Assembly: GCA_964622305.1 (NCBI GenBank)
Contig: CAZUPR010000007.1
Span: 1 to 48,365 of the forward strand
Length of the DNA stretch: 48,365 nucleotides
Reading direction: 5' to 3'
Source: SKKY01 sp964622305
GTDB taxonomy: Bacteria > Bacillota > Peptococcia > Peptococcales > SKKY01
The position numbers and the translations under genes were made by a program. Shown here one piece after another: positions 24,522-32,580 of this stretch. Positions within the stretch are counted from its first letter, which is position 1, and each line of letters opens with the position of its first letter. The notes below the pieces were generated by a model that made no database searches, was not told where the DNA came from, and worked only from the letters and a program-made list of their open reading frames with translations.

Positions 24522-24868
24522 TTAAAGGCACCCTCTTTCCAGGCAAAAGCAAATGCCACAATTAATAAAGAAAAAAAGATTAGCATTTCAAATATTGCAA
24601 AAAGTCCCAACATATTGAATTCCAGGGCCCAGGGATAGAGAAAAACAACCTCCACTTCAAAGATTAAATAAACCAGGGCATAGACAAAATAGCTGGATCT
24701 GAAAGATATCCAGGAGGGACCTTCAGTTTCAAAGCCACATTCATAAGTTGTAGTCTTTTGAGGAGATTGTCTTCTGGGTTGGAAGATTCTAGACATAATC
24801 ATTGCCGCTGCCGCAAAAACCAGGCCCCCAACCGTCATTATTCCAATTACTGCATATGTAGTCAGCAA
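24512..24868 (-). CDS. nuoA: NuoA subunit of complex I
   Basis: The 118-residue, three-span subunit has the conserved loop YECGFETEGPSWISFRSSYF and FLIFEVEVVFLYPWAL-like acidic helix (read as LIFEVEVVFLYPWAL). It starts with TTG at 24868 behind AAAGGTGGATGACC; no ATG is available in a better place. It is the first gene of the 12-gene nuo operon, 72 bases after rnhB. No terminator is visible in that gap; an AT-rich stretch there could hold a promoter, but I cannot assign boxes. Confidence 0.93.
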   Translation of the reverse strand: MLTTYAVIGIMTVGGLVFAAAAMIMSRIFQPRRQSPQKTTTYECGFETEGPSWISFRSSYFVYALVYLIFEVEVVFLYPWALEFNMLGLFAIFEMLIFFSLLIVAFAFAWKEGAFKWY

Positions 24869-24940
24869 AGGTCATCCACCTTTCTTTTAGCTTTAAATTT
24901 GAATTTTCAGAATAATCAATATATATAATAAAAAATTATA

Positions 24941-25600
24941 TCAATAATATAACAATTTAGCTACCGGTGTAAAGCTTTTTCTATGTATTTTTAAAACTCC
25001 AAGCTCTTTTAAGGCTTCTAAATGTTTTTTTGTAGGATAGCCCTTGTGAGAAGCAAATCCGTAGCCAGGATACAATAAATCATATTCTTCCATAATTCTG
25101 TCCCGGTAAACCTTAGCTAAAACAGAGGCTGCTGCAATAGAGGCACTGAGACTATCACCCTTGATGAGCCCCCTTTGAGGCCTTTTTATTAGCTTGTTAT
25201 CATAGCCATCTACAAGGACAAAATCTGCTTGAATATCCATATCCTCCACAGCTAACTTCATAGCAAGCCAGGAAGCCTGTAAGATATTTATTCTGTCGAT
25301 TTCCTGGTTATCCACAACTTTTATACTATAAGAAAGGCTAAGGGAAAGAATTTCTTCATAAATCCTCTCTCTTTTCTTTTGCGAGATCTTTTTTGAATCA
25401 TTTAATCCCTCTATAAAAGTACCAGGCTTAAGAATTACAGCAGCAGCAACTACTGGCCCGGCAATGGGGCCCCGGCCTGCCTCATCAGTCCCGGCAACAT
25501 ACTTGTAGCCCTCTAAAAGAGCCCCTCTTTCATAGAGATACATTTGCTCCAGTCTTTCTTCTTCTTTTAGCATTTTTTCAAGATTTTTTTGTTTTATCAT
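24941..25600 (-). CDS. rnhB: Ribonuclease HII
   Basis: The 219-residue RNase HII removes ribonucleotides and RNA primers from DNA. Catalytic motifs are visible: GTDEAGRGPIAGPVVAAAV (Asp-Glu-x-Gly-Arg), NDSKKIS, FVLVDG and IAAASVLAKVYRD. The N-terminal 30 residues form the extra helical substrate-binding segment found in Bacillota. It overlaps rbgA by 23 bases. Confidence 0.95.
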   Translation of the reverse strand: MIKQKNLEKMLKEEERLEQMYLYERGALLEGYKYVAGTDEAGRGPIAGPVVAAAVILKPGTFIEGLNDSKKISQKKRERIYEEILSLSLSYSIKVVDNQEIDRINILQASWLAMKLAVEDMDIQADFVLVDGYDNKLIKRPQRGLIKGDSLSASIAAASVLAKVYRDRIMEEYDLLYPGYGFASHKGYPTKKHLEALKELGVLKIHRKSFTPVAKLLYY

Positions 25601-26468
25601 CTGTAAGCTGGTCAGGAAATTCCAAACTAATCCTGCCCATACTCCCTTTCCTGAAATCGTTTATTATGATTATGGCGGTCTTTTCAAAATCTACCTGGCC
25701 ACCCTTTACAATAGCCCCTCTTTTTTTGCCAATAAGTTCTATAAGAGCTGGAGCATCTTGGGCTACTTCCTCGGAAGTTAGCTTGTAACGTTCCTGCAAA
25801 AGCTCTGGATAATGTTTTTTTAAAAATTCTACCAATGACAAGGAGGCTGGTTCAAAATGAAAAACCTCATCCTTAATAGCTCCGGTCAGAGCTAATTTTT
25901 CTCCAGCCAGGGGATCTTCAAACTTAGGCCATAAGATACCCGGAGTGTCCATTATTTCCATATCTTTACCCAATTTAACCCATTGCTTTCCTTTAGTAAC
26001 ACCAGGCTTATTGCCAGTTTTAGCTGACTGTCTTCCAATCAGAGCGTTGATAAAGGTACTCTTGCCCACATTAGGGATACCGGCAATCATAACCCGGCTG
26101 GTAAAGGAACGGATGCCTTTTCTCTGTCTTCTTTCTCTTTTTTCCCTGGTGAGAAGCTCTACTTTCTCTTCTATTATTTTTCTGATATTTTTTCCATCCT
26201 GCAGGGAATTTATTTTAATTGCCCTGGTAGCCTCCTGGCTTTCAAAATAATCTATCCAGGCCTGGCTAACCCTGTCATCAGCCAGATCTGCCTTATTTAA
26301 GACTAAAATTCTGTCTTTGCCTTTTATCAAATCATCCAAAAGAGGGTTTTGACTGCTTATTGGAATTCTGGCATCAACAATTTCAACTACTACATCTATT
26401 AACTTTAAATTTTCCTGAATTAATTTTCTGGTCTTGGCCATGTGGCCAGGGAACCATTGAACTGTCAT
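25578..26468 (-). CDS. rbgA: Ribosome biogenesis GTPase RbgA (YlqF)
   Basis: The 296-residue circularly permuted GTPase acts in late 50S assembly. The N-terminal VQWFPGHMAKTRKLI is diagnostic. G motifs occur in permuted order: LNKADL (G4) before GIPNVGKSTFIN (G1) and DTPG (G3). The C-terminal RNA-binding helical domain follows. It overlaps lepB by four bases and rnhB by 23. Confidence 0.96.
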   Translation of the reverse strand: MTVQWFPGHMAKTRKLIQENLKLIDVVVEIVDARIPISSQNPLLDDLIKGKDRILVLNKADLADDRVSQAWIDYFESQEATRAIKINSLQDGKNIRKIIEEKVELLTREKRERRQRKGIRSFTSRVMIAGIPNVGKSTFINALIGRQSAKTGNKPGVTKGKQWVKLGKDMEIMDTPGILWPKFEDPLAGEKLALTGAIKDEVFHFEPASLSLVEFLKKHYPELLQERYKLTSEEVAQDAPALIELIGKKRGAIVKGGQVDFEKTAIIIINDFRKGSMGRISLEFPDQLTDDKTKKS

Positions 26469-26965
26469 TTATCTTCACCATCCTTTGCAGGTGACCATAT
26501 TTTAAAAATCATTCTGCCTTTTATTTTTTCATATTCTACAGGACCCCAATGGCGGCTGTCTTGACTCTTTTTTCGCTTGTCTCCCATAAAAAAATATTCA
26601 TCCTCTGAAAGAAAAAGAGGCTCAAAGTCTTCCATATAAGTGTCAGCACTTAAATAATCTTCTAATACTTCTTGATCATTTAGATAAAGTTGGTTGTCTT
26701 TGATGTAAATACTGTCTCCTGGTTTAGCTATAAGCCTTTTAATATAGTCTTCCTTTTCATTTAAAGGACTTTGAAAGAGAAGAATTTCGCCATAGTCTGG
26801 CTGACCATAATTTAAAAAATAAGGAAGCTTATAGATATAAACAAAATCTCCAGCTTTTATGGTATCTTCCATGGATTGGGAAGGAATCCAGTAGATTTTA
26901 AAAATGCTTATATTAATAAGCATAAATACCAGGAAGCCCCATAGGAAAAATTTTAGTTTTTTCAT
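26465..26965 (-). CDS. lepB: Signal peptidase I (first copy)
   Basis: The 166-residue type I signal peptidase has one N-terminal span. The catalytic Ser is in WIPSQSMEDTI, the general-base Lys in DYIKRLIAKPGD, and box E reads FFMGDKRKKSQDSRHWG. It sits at its usual place between rplS and rbgA. A terminator upstream means it needs its own promoter, probably within 26966-27009 (TATACT/TAATAT words present, but boxes not certain). Confidence 0.94.
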   Translation of the reverse strand: MKKLKFFLWGFLVFMLINISIFKIYWIPSQSMEDTIKAGDFVYIYKLPYFLNYGQPDYGEILLFQSPLNEKEDYIKRLIAKPGDSIYIKDNQLYLNDQEVLEDYLSADTYMEDFEPLFLSEDEYFFMGDKRKKSQDSRHWGPVEYEKIKGRMIFKIWSPAKDGEDK

Positions 26966-27010
26966 CTTTAGCTTAATACTCCTTTTTTCTCTTCATATTA
27001 GTATACAATA

Positions 27011-27038
27011 AAAAAAGCTGCTCCGTAATGGAACAGCT
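27011..27038 (-). terminator. Terminator of rplS
   Basis: On the minus strand AGCTGTTCC and GGAGCAGCT pair around ATTAC, with one G-U, and TTTTTTATTG follows. Confidence 0.85.
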
Positions 27039-27051
27039 CACTTTAATAAAA

Positions 27052-27399
27052 TTATCTTTTAAGGTCTTTAATTCTTGCTGCTTTACCTGTTCTGGTTTTT
27101 AAGTAGTTAAGTCTTGCTCTTCTTACTTTACCACGACGAAGAACAGTTATCTTCTCAAGTCTTGGTGAGTGCAGCGGGAAAATACGCTCTACAGCAACAC
27201 CGTAAGCAACTCTGCGGACTGTAAAGGTTTCATTGATTCCTGAACCTTTTCTTTTGATTACAACACCTTCAAAAGCCTGGATACGTTCTCTTGTACCCTC
27301 TATAACCTTAACATCAAGACGGACAGTATCACCTGACTTGAATTCTGGAATATCACTCTTAAGTTGCTGGCTTTCAATTTCTCTGATTATATCGTTCAT
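27052..27399 (-). CDS. rplS: 50S ribosomal protein L19
   Basis: The 115-residue protein matches bL19: RIQAFEGVVIKRKGSGINETFTVRR-type core and the basic tail. It lies at the subunit interface of the ribosome. GGAAGGAGG precedes the ATG. The 101-base upstream gap (27400-27500) is long enough for an autoregulatory leader as known for rplS in Bacillota, but I cannot recognise the fold. A terminator follows. Confidence 0.96.
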   Translation of the reverse strand: MNDIIREIESQQLKSDIPEFKSGDTVRLDVKVIEGTRERIQAFEGVVIKRKGSGINETFTVRRVAYGVAVERIFPLHSPRLEKITVLRRGKVRRARLNYLKTRTGKAARIKDLKR

Positions 27400-27500
27400 T
27401 TGATTACCTCCTTCCTCATAAGATGCTCATAACTCCTTAAAGAGAAAGCGGAACATCCGTAATCACATATACAACACAAGACATATTAGCACATTTTCTT

Positions 27501-28055
27501 TTATTTTACAAGATTATTTTCCAGTCTGTCCAAAATAATTGCACAGGCACTTCTTACTGGTAAATGATTATAATTTGTCCTGGTTTTTATTGGTTTGAGC
27601 AAGAAGTCAGAAGACTCAAGAAGCTCATGAGCCAGACCCCAGCCTGTTCCAAAAAGGAGCAAATATTTTTTTTCTGGATTTATTCTGGCTTCATAGGCCA
27701 AGTCTTTAATATCTATAGCTCCCTCAAGTTCCCTGGCGCTTGTTGCCACCAGAGTGTACTTGGCATATTCTTCTTCTATTTCCTTAAGAGAGCTGACAGG
27801 TCTGATTAAACTCATAGCCTGGCTACGGTCTTCATTATATTCTTTGCCGTAACCTTCCTGCCAGAAAGAGAGCATCTTTTTGACAAAATCCAGCTGAGCC
27901 GGATCAGGATTGACTATAAAGTACTTATCAAGACCATAGGTACATGCTGTTCTGGCTATATCATGAATATCCATATTGCTTACTGAGGAGGTAACAATCT
28001 GTCCCTTTTTATTAAGAACCGGATAATGAAGTAAGGCTATGCTAAAATTCTTCAT
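27501..28055 (-). CDS. SPOUT-type RNA methyltransferase (TM1570-like family)
   Basis: The 184-residue protein belongs to the small SPOUT group often fused or adjacent to trmD: ALLHYPVLNKKGQIVTSSVSN at the start, ARTACTYGLDKYFIVNP, LLLFGTGWGLAHELL as the knot SAM loop, and NHLPVRSACAIILDRL at the end. Substrate is unknown. The ATG at 28055 behind TTGAGGAAATT is preferred over one 15 bases upstream. It overlaps the trmD end by 14 bases. Confidence 0.85.
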   Translation of the reverse strand: MKNFSIALLHYPVLNKKGQIVTSSVSNMDIHDIARTACTYGLDKYFIVNPDPAQLDFVKKMLSFWQEGYGKEYNEDRSQAMSLIRPVSSLKEIEEEYAKYTLVATSARELEGAIDIKDLAYEARINPEKKYLLLFGTGWGLAHELLESSDFLLKPIKTRTNYNHLPVRSACAIILDRLENNLVK

Positions 28056-28791
28056 TTCTAATTTCCTCAAGCAATTTAGTTTCTTCTTTTGAAAGTATTT
28101 TCATTTTAAGGAGGTCGGGCCTTCTTAAAAGAGTCCTGCGCAAGGCTTCTTTTAATCTCCATTTTCTGATGTTTTCATGGTGACCAGACAAAAGCACCTC
28201 TGGTACTTTTTTACCCTGGAAGCTCCTTGGCTTAGTATAATGAGGATGCTCAAGAAGTCCCTGATAGAAGGAATCTTCCAAAAAGGAGCTCTCTTCTTTA
28301 ATAACCCCTGGAATCAACCGTGAAACAGCATCTGTAATGACCATGGCCGGATACTCGCCGCCAGTCAAAACAAAATCCCCTAAGGAGTATTCAGAATCAA
28401 CATAGTGTCTGATTCTTTCATCAAAGCCCTCATAATGACCACATATGAGGGTTATTTCTTTCTTATTAGCCAGTCTCTTGGCATCTTCCTGTTTAAAGAG
28501 CTTGCCTTGCGGGCAAAGAAGGATAGTTTCCTTATCATCTTTGTCCACCTGACTCTCATTGGCCTCCAGGGCTTTGGCTATAGGATCAACCTTAAGCAGC
28601 ATTCCCTGCCCACCACCATAAGGAGTGTCATCAACAGTTTGATGTTTACTTGTAGCGTAGTCTCTGAAATTAATTATATTTATAGCCAAAATACCCTTAT
28701 CAAGGGCCTTTTTTAAAAGGCTGCTATCAAAGGGGCTTTGAAAGACTTCTGGAAAAAGGGTTAAGATTTTAAAGTTTATTTGAGGATTCAT
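28042..28791 (-). CDS. trmD: tRNA (guanine37-N1) methyltransferase
   Basis: The 249-residue enzyme methylates G37 of tRNAs reading CNN-type codons, preventing frameshifts. Family motifs are LTLFPEVFQSPF, VDDTPYGGGQGMLLK, LICGHYEGFDERI and the knot motif YSLGDFVLTGGEYPAM. It overlaps rimM by 23 bases and the downstream SPOUT gene by 14. Confidence 0.96.
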   Translation of the reverse strand: MNPQINFKILTLFPEVFQSPFDSSLLKKALDKGILAINIINFRDYATSKHQTVDDTPYGGGQGMLLKVDPIAKALEANESQVDKDDKETILLCPQGKLFKQEDAKRLANKKEITLICGHYEGFDERIRHYVDSEYSLGDFVLTGGEYPAMVITDAVSRLIPGVIKEESSFLEDSFYQGLLEHPHYTKPRSFQGKKVPEVLLSGHHENIRKWRLKEALRRTLLRRPDLLKMKILSKEETKLLEEIRNEEF

Positions 28792-29281
28792 CGAGAGTAC
28801 CTTCCAACAATTTAACCTTCATTATTTTGTTTTCCAGGTCAACCTGTAAAACAACTTTTTTTAAGGCAGGGACAAGAATTTCTTTTTTTCCATCTCTGAC
28901 AAGATAGACATCGTTACTCCCAGTTTCAATAACATCCTTAATCTCTCCAAGATAATTATCATCTTCATAGACTTTTAGGCCTAATAAATCAAAGATATAA
29001 TAATGTCCCTCTGGAAGAGGCTTAACATCTTCCCTATTAATAAATAAGTATTTCCCTTTTAAAAGTTCAGCCTGGTTCATGTCCTCAATTTCTTTTAATT
29101 CTATAATAAGATTTTTATGCTGATATTTGACTGAGGTTATTGTTAACTTTTCTTTTACCCCATTTTCATAGAGATATACTTCTTTAAGCTCCTCAAACCT
29201 TTCAGGATAGTCTGTAAGGTACTGGACTTTAAGAGCGCCTTTATGTCCATGAGTATTGACAATTTTGCCAACCCTTACCAT
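28769..29281 (-). CDS. rimM: 16S rRNA processing / 30S maturation protein RimM
   Basis: The 170-residue protein has the RimM beta-barrel (VRVGKIVNTHGHKGALKV, GKYLFINREDV) and a PRC-barrel (YYIFDLLGLKVYEDDNYLGE, NDVYLV, ILVPALKKVV). It assists 30S head assembly. The ATG at 29281 is chosen since AGGTAGGTG lies six bases upstream; a GTG at 29290 lacks a spaced SD. Confidence 0.95.
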   Translation of the reverse strand: MVRVGKIVNTHGHKGALKVQYLTDYPERFEELKEVYLYENGVKEKLTITSVKYQHKNLIIELKEIEDMNQAELLKGKYLFINREDVKPLPEGHYYIFDLLGLKVYEDDNYLGEIKDVIETGSNDVYLVRDGKKEILVPALKKVVLQVDLENKIMKVKLLEGTLDESSNKL

Positions 29282-29290
29282 TTTAAACAC

Positions 29291-29677
29291 CTACCTTATT
29301 TCCTGAACAATTCCATCGCTAATGACTATTTCTTGTCTGTTAATTTGGTCGAAATTATCGCCAATTTTTAGTTCATAAGGGCCATCAATTACAGCCTGAA
29401 CTATTTCACTGCCGATATCAAGTTTCATAGCAGCCTTAAATTGTTCTGAAAGCTGCTCTTTTAAAATGCCTCTTCTTTCTTTTTCTGCTTCAAACTGAGC
29501 CCTTACCTGATCAACCTGAGGCAGATTTTTGACTGTAAATTCTGTAATCATCTTTCTATATTTCTTTTCAAAGTCGTCCATTTCGCTTTCTGCCTGTTTA
29601 AGTGCTGTCTGTAATTCAGATACAGCCTGCTTTTTAAAGTTTTCAGTAACAACTTGCTTAATAACTAATTTGCGCAT
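29291..29677 (-). CDS. ylqD: YlqD family protein
   Basis: The 128-residue protein matches YlqD of Bacillota: KLVIKQVVTENFKKQ, a long Glu/Lys-rich coiled coil (about 25-85), then GSEIVQAVIDGPYELKIGDNF. Function is unknown, but the gene is conserved in this ribosome-maturation cluster. The start is uncertain: ATG 29695 or ATG 29677. The latter has GGAAAG nine bases upstream and fits the family N-terminus. Confidence 0.8.
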   Translation of the reverse strand: MRKLVIKQVVTENFKKQAVSELQTALKQAESEMDDFEKKYRKMITEFTVKNLPQVDQVRAQFEAEKERRGILKEQLSEQFKAAMKLDIGSEIVQAVIDGPYELKIGDNFDQINRQEIVISDGIVQEIR

Positions 29678-29733
29678 GATATTTATACTTTCCATATGCC
29701 TGGCTCGCCCCCTCAAATCTTATATGTATAGAA

Positions 29734-29751
29734 AAAGGGCCTGGGCCCTTT
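29734..29751 (-). terminator. Small hairpin with T run between khpA and ylqD
   Basis: AAAGGGC (29734-29740) pairs perfectly with GCCCTTT (29745-29751) around CTGG. On the minus strand it continues TTCTATAC. The short T run suggests a partial terminator or attenuator within the operon. Confidence 0.5.
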
Positions 29752-29765
29752 AGCTTCTTGCAAAT

Positions 29766-29996
29766 TTATTGCACAATTTCAACCATAACTTTTTTACCAT
29801 CTCTGGTAGCCACAGCCTTGGTAACAGTCCTTATAGCCTTGGCAATTCTGCCCTGGCGGCCAATTACCTTGCCCATGTCTTCATCTGCCACTCTAAGTTC
29901 AAGAATAATAGCAGATTCATTTTCAATTTCTGTAACAGTAACCTGCTCAGGATGATCAACCAAAGATTTTGCCATATATTCGACTAAGTCTCTCAA
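29766..29996 (-). CDS. khpA: KH-domain RNA-binding protein KhpA
   Basis: The 76-residue single KH domain has the GxxG loop in GKVIGRQGRIAKAIRTV. KhpA binds RNA, usually with KhpB, and influences cell size and division in Bacillota. It keeps its conserved place between rpsP and ylqD. SD GGAGGTGTGC precedes the start. Confidence 0.92.
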   Translation of the reverse strand: MRDLVEYMAKSLVDHPEQVTVTEIENESAIILELRVADEDMGKVIGRQGRIAKAIRTVTKAVATRDGKKVMVEIVQ

Positions 29997-30028
29997 TTAG
30001 CACACCTCCATAAAGAATTAAGAGTCAC

Positions 30029-30274
30029 TTATTTTGAGATGCCCTTGCTTTTAAAAAGAGATCTTACGGTATCTGATGGCTTTGCACCAGTTTTTAACCA
30101 TTTTTCTGCTTTTTCTGTATCTATTTCAATAACTGCAGGGTCAAGGTTTGGGTTATAGTAACCAATTTCTTCAATAAACCTTCCGTCTCTTGGTGCACGG
30201 GAATCTGCTACAACCAAACGGTAAAAAGGCTTTCTTTTTGAACCCATTCTTTTTAATCTAATCTTTGTAGCCAC
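30029..30274 (-). CDS. rpsP: 30S ribosomal protein S16
   Basis: The 81-residue bS16 starts with GTG at 30274, seven bases after AAGGAGGTG. The core reads RLKRMGSKRKPFYRLVVADSRAPRDGR-like in two parts, followed by FIEEIGYYNPN, typical of the family. It lies 14 bases after ffh. Confidence 0.96.
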   Translation of the reverse strand: MATKIRLKRMGSKRKPFYRLVVADSRAPRDGRFIEEIGYYNPNLDPAVIEIDTEKAEKWLKTGAKPSDTVRSLFKSKGISK

Positions 30275-30288
30275 TTATCTTCACCTCC

Positions 30289-31641
30289 TTAAAATAATGG
30301 GAATTTAATTTTTGATTTGCCACCTTTTTTGGCCCTGCTCATCTGGCCTGAAAGTTGCTTCATCATTTTTTGTGCGTCTGTAAATTGCTTTATTAATCTA
30401 TTTACATCCTGAACTCTTGCTCCCGATCCAGCCGCAATTCTTTTTCTTCTGCTGCCATTTATAATGGCCGGATTTTGCCTTTCAGCAGGAGTCATGGATC
30501 TAATTAGCGCTTGTGTTTTTGCAAGCTCTTTCTCATTGAGCTGCATATCACCCATTTTTGCCTTACTCATACCTGGAATCATTTCCATCATTTGATCAAT
30601 TGGACCCATGCTTTTCATTTGCTCCATTTGGTCAAGGAAATCCTCCAGGGTAAACTGGGCCTTCATCATTTTCTTTTCCAGCTCTTTGGCCTTTTCCTGG
30701 TCAAAGGCATCCTGTGCCTTTTCAATTAAGGTAAGAACATCACCCATACCTAAAATACGAGAAGCCATTCTGTCTGGATGGAAGGGTTCAAGGGCATCAA
30801 GCTTTTCGCCCATACCCACAAATTTTACAGGCTTACCAGTTACTGCCTTAACAGAAAGGGCAGCTCCACCCCGGGTGTCCCCATCAAGTTTTGTAAGGAC
30901 AAGGCCTGTTATATCAAGCAGGTCATTAAAACTTTCTGCAACATTAACTGCATCCTGACCTGTCATTGAATCTACAACTAAAAGAATTTCTCTTGCAGCT
31001 GTTACTTCTTTTATATTTTTTAATTCATCCATAAGCTCTTCATCAATATGAAGGCGGCCTGCGGTGTCAAGCAAGACAATATCATTGCCGTGCTCTTTGG
31101 CATGCTCCAGAGCTTTTTTGGAGATTTCTACCGGTGAGATATCAGTTCCCAGAGAAAAAACTGGTAAATCCAGCTGTTTACCCAGAACTTCAAGTTGCTT
31201 TACTGCTGCTGGTCTGTAAACGTCACAAGCTACCATAAGCGGACGGCGGCCTTGCTTCCTTAAATAGTTGGCAAGTTTACCAGTAGAGGTTGTTTTACCA
31301 GCCCCCTGCAGGCCAACCATCATAATACTTAAGGGGGGACGGCCTGACAGATCAAGTTTGCTGACCTGGCCACCCATTAATTCTGCAAGCTGATCATTAA
31401 CGATTTTTATTATTTGCTGACCGGGAGTAAGACTCTCTAAAACCTCTTCACCCAGAGCCTTTTCATTAACGGTTTTTACAAAATCTCTGACCACCTTGAA
31501 GTTAACGTCAGCCTCCAAAAGTGCTATACGTACTTCACGCATGGCCTCTTTAAGCTCAGCCTCAGAAATTTTGCCCTGACCCTTTAATTTTTTTATTACA
31601 CCTTGTAATTTTTCACTTAATCCTTCAAAAGCCATATACAC
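30289..31641 (-). CDS. ffh: Signal recognition particle protein Ffh
   Basis: The 450-residue SRP GTPase targets nascent membrane proteins. Its NG domain has GLQGAGKTTSTGKLA, DTAGRLHID and TKLDGDTRGGA. The Met-rich M domain (DFLDQMEQMKSMGPIDQ, GSGARVQDVNRLIKQF) binds signal peptides and SRP RNA. The SRP RNA gene itself is not in the window. It lies three bases after ylxM. Confidence 0.97.
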   Translation of the reverse strand: MYMAFEGLSEKLQGVIKKLKGQGKISEAELKEAMREVRIALLEADVNFKVVRDFVKTVNEKALGEEVLESLTPGQQIIKIVNDQLAELMGGQVSKLDLSGRPPLSIMMVGLQGAGKTTSTGKLANYLRKQGRRPLMVACDVYRPAAVKQLEVLGKQLDLPVFSLGTDISPVEISKKALEHAKEHGNDIVLLDTAGRLHIDEELMDELKNIKEVTAAREILLVVDSMTGQDAVNVAESFNDLLDITGLVLTKLDGDTRGGAALSVKAVTGKPVKFVGMGEKLDALEPFHPDRMASRILGMGDVLTLIEKAQDAFDQEKAKELEKKMMKAQFTLEDFLDQMEQMKSMGPIDQMMEMIPGMSKAKMGDMQLNEKELAKTQALIRSMTPAERQNPAIINGSRRKRIAAGSGARVQDVNRLIKQFTDAQKMMKQLSGQMSRAKKGGKSKIKFPLF

Positions 31642-31644
31642 ACC

Positions 31645-31935
31645 TCAGATTTGTTCCTTTGTTTTATTTAGGAGTTCCTGAATCTGATCTAAATTATTCT
31701 TTAGATTAAACATTTTACTATGAATTTTTAATTTTTCTTCCATAGAAAGAAGGAGATTCTCTCCTCTTTTTAGGTTATCGTAGACCCCATTACGGGAAAT
31801 ATCTTCTATTTCGCCTATTTCGGCCAAAGAAAAATCCTCTTGATAATAGAGGACAAAACATTTCTTTTGTTTGTCAGTAAGCATTGGCCCGTAAAGGTCA
31901 TAAAGCTCATTTAAATAGTCTCTTTTTTCTAACAT
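31645..31935 (-). CDS. ylxM: YlxM, SRP-associated helix-turn-helix protein
   Basis: The 96-residue protein has a sigma-70 region-4-like HTH (LTDKQKKCFVLYYQEDFSLA and EIGEIEDISRNGVYDNLKRG). YlxM stimulates the SRP GTPase cycle or regulates its operon in Bacillota. SD AACAAGGTGATAAT precedes the ATG and touches an 8-bp hairpin. It heads the ffh operon. Confidence 0.9.
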   Translation of the reverse strand: MLEKRDYLNELYDLYGPMLTDKQKKCFVLYYQEDFSLAEIGEIEDISRNGVYDNLKRGENLLLSMEEKLKIHSKMFNLKNNLDQIQELLNKTKEQI

Positions 31936-31945
31936 ATTATCACCT

Positions 31946-31967
31946 TGTTAAGTGTTTATACTTAACA
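31946..31967 (-). promoter_or_regulatory. Inverted repeat just before the ylxM ribosome binding site
   Basis: TGTTAAGT (31946-31953) and ACTTAACA (31960-31967) form a perfect 8-bp inverted repeat with a six-base spacer. It lies between the -10 box and the SD, so it can be a DNA operator or an mRNA hairpin limiting ylxM-ffh translation. Confidence 0.5.
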
Positions 31968-31973
31968 GCTAAT

Positions 31974-32002
31974 AATATATTATATTTTCAAGTCTGAGTC
32001 AA
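31974..32002 (-). promoter_or_regulatory. Promoter of the ylxM-ffh operon
   Basis: TTGACT (31997-32002, overlapping the terD stop) and TATATT (31974-31979) are 17 bases apart on the minus strand. TATAAT also occurs nearby in the spacer. Confidence 0.6.
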
Positions 32003-32565
32003 GACAAACCGTAATATTTTATTATTTCTTTCAGTCCTTCAAGAAAACCCATGCCGGAAGTTCTAAAGCTCCACTCCTCTTCTACTTTATAGAGTTCGCC
32101 AATAATTAACCCTGTATCCTGGGAGGACAAACTTGAAAGATCAAATCTGATCATTTCATCATCAGCCTCTTTGTCGATAATTTTTAAATAAGAGTTTTCT
32201 ATCTGCCCAAAATTTTGTTTTTTCTCCAGGCCTTCATAAATACTAATTACAAAGACCAGCTTAGAGGCCGAAAGAGGAATCTTGTCCAGAAAAACAATAA
32301 TCTCTTCTTCTTCACTACCGCCACTTTTATTATCACCCAGGTGAAGTACAGAACCTGCAGGATCAGTATTATTATTGTAAAAAATAAAATGACTGCTATC
32401 GATAGCCTGCCCCTCATCATTGCAAAGGATTACCGATGAGTCTAAATCAAATGACAGTTTTTTATCAGAGTCCATTTCCCAGCCCAGAGCTATTTTTACA
32501 ACCCTAAGTCCTGGCCTGTTTTTTGTTATATCTATTTCCTGACCACTTAATATTTTAACAGCCAA
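31999..32565 (-). CDS. TerD-family calcium-binding stress protein
   Basis: The 188-residue protein has the TerD pattern: ALGWEMDS, SFDLDSSVILCN, HFIFYNNNTDPAGSVLHLGDN, then KSGGSEEEEIIVFLDKIP and GELYKVEEEWSFRTSGMGF. The aspartates and the DNKSGG-acidic loop match Ca2+ sites of TerD proteins, linked to tellurite, phage and other stress. Usually several ter genes are together; here it is alone, followed by ylxM. It follows lepB2 by 15 bases, so it is cotranscribed with it. Confidence 0.88.
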   Translation of the reverse strand: MAVKILSGQEIDITKNRPGLRVVKIALGWEMDSDKKLSFDLDSSVILCNDEGQAIDSSHFIFYNNNTDPAGSVLHLGDNKSGGSEEEEIIVFLDKIPLSASKLVFVISIYEGLEKKQNFGQIENSYLKIIDKEADDEMIRFDLSSLSSQDTGLIIGELYKVEEEWSFRTSGMGFLEGLKEIIKYYGLS

Positions 32566-32580
32566 AATAAGTCCTCCTCA

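Noticed and set aside
24869..24940. Promoter of the nuo operon
   Set aside because: The gap is AT-rich, with many TATA-like words, but no -35/-10 pair stood out from the background.
27400..27500. L19 (rplS) leader RNA
   Set aside because: The 101-base gap is of suitable size and position, but I could not draw a convincing pairing matching the known leader; a covariance search would decide.
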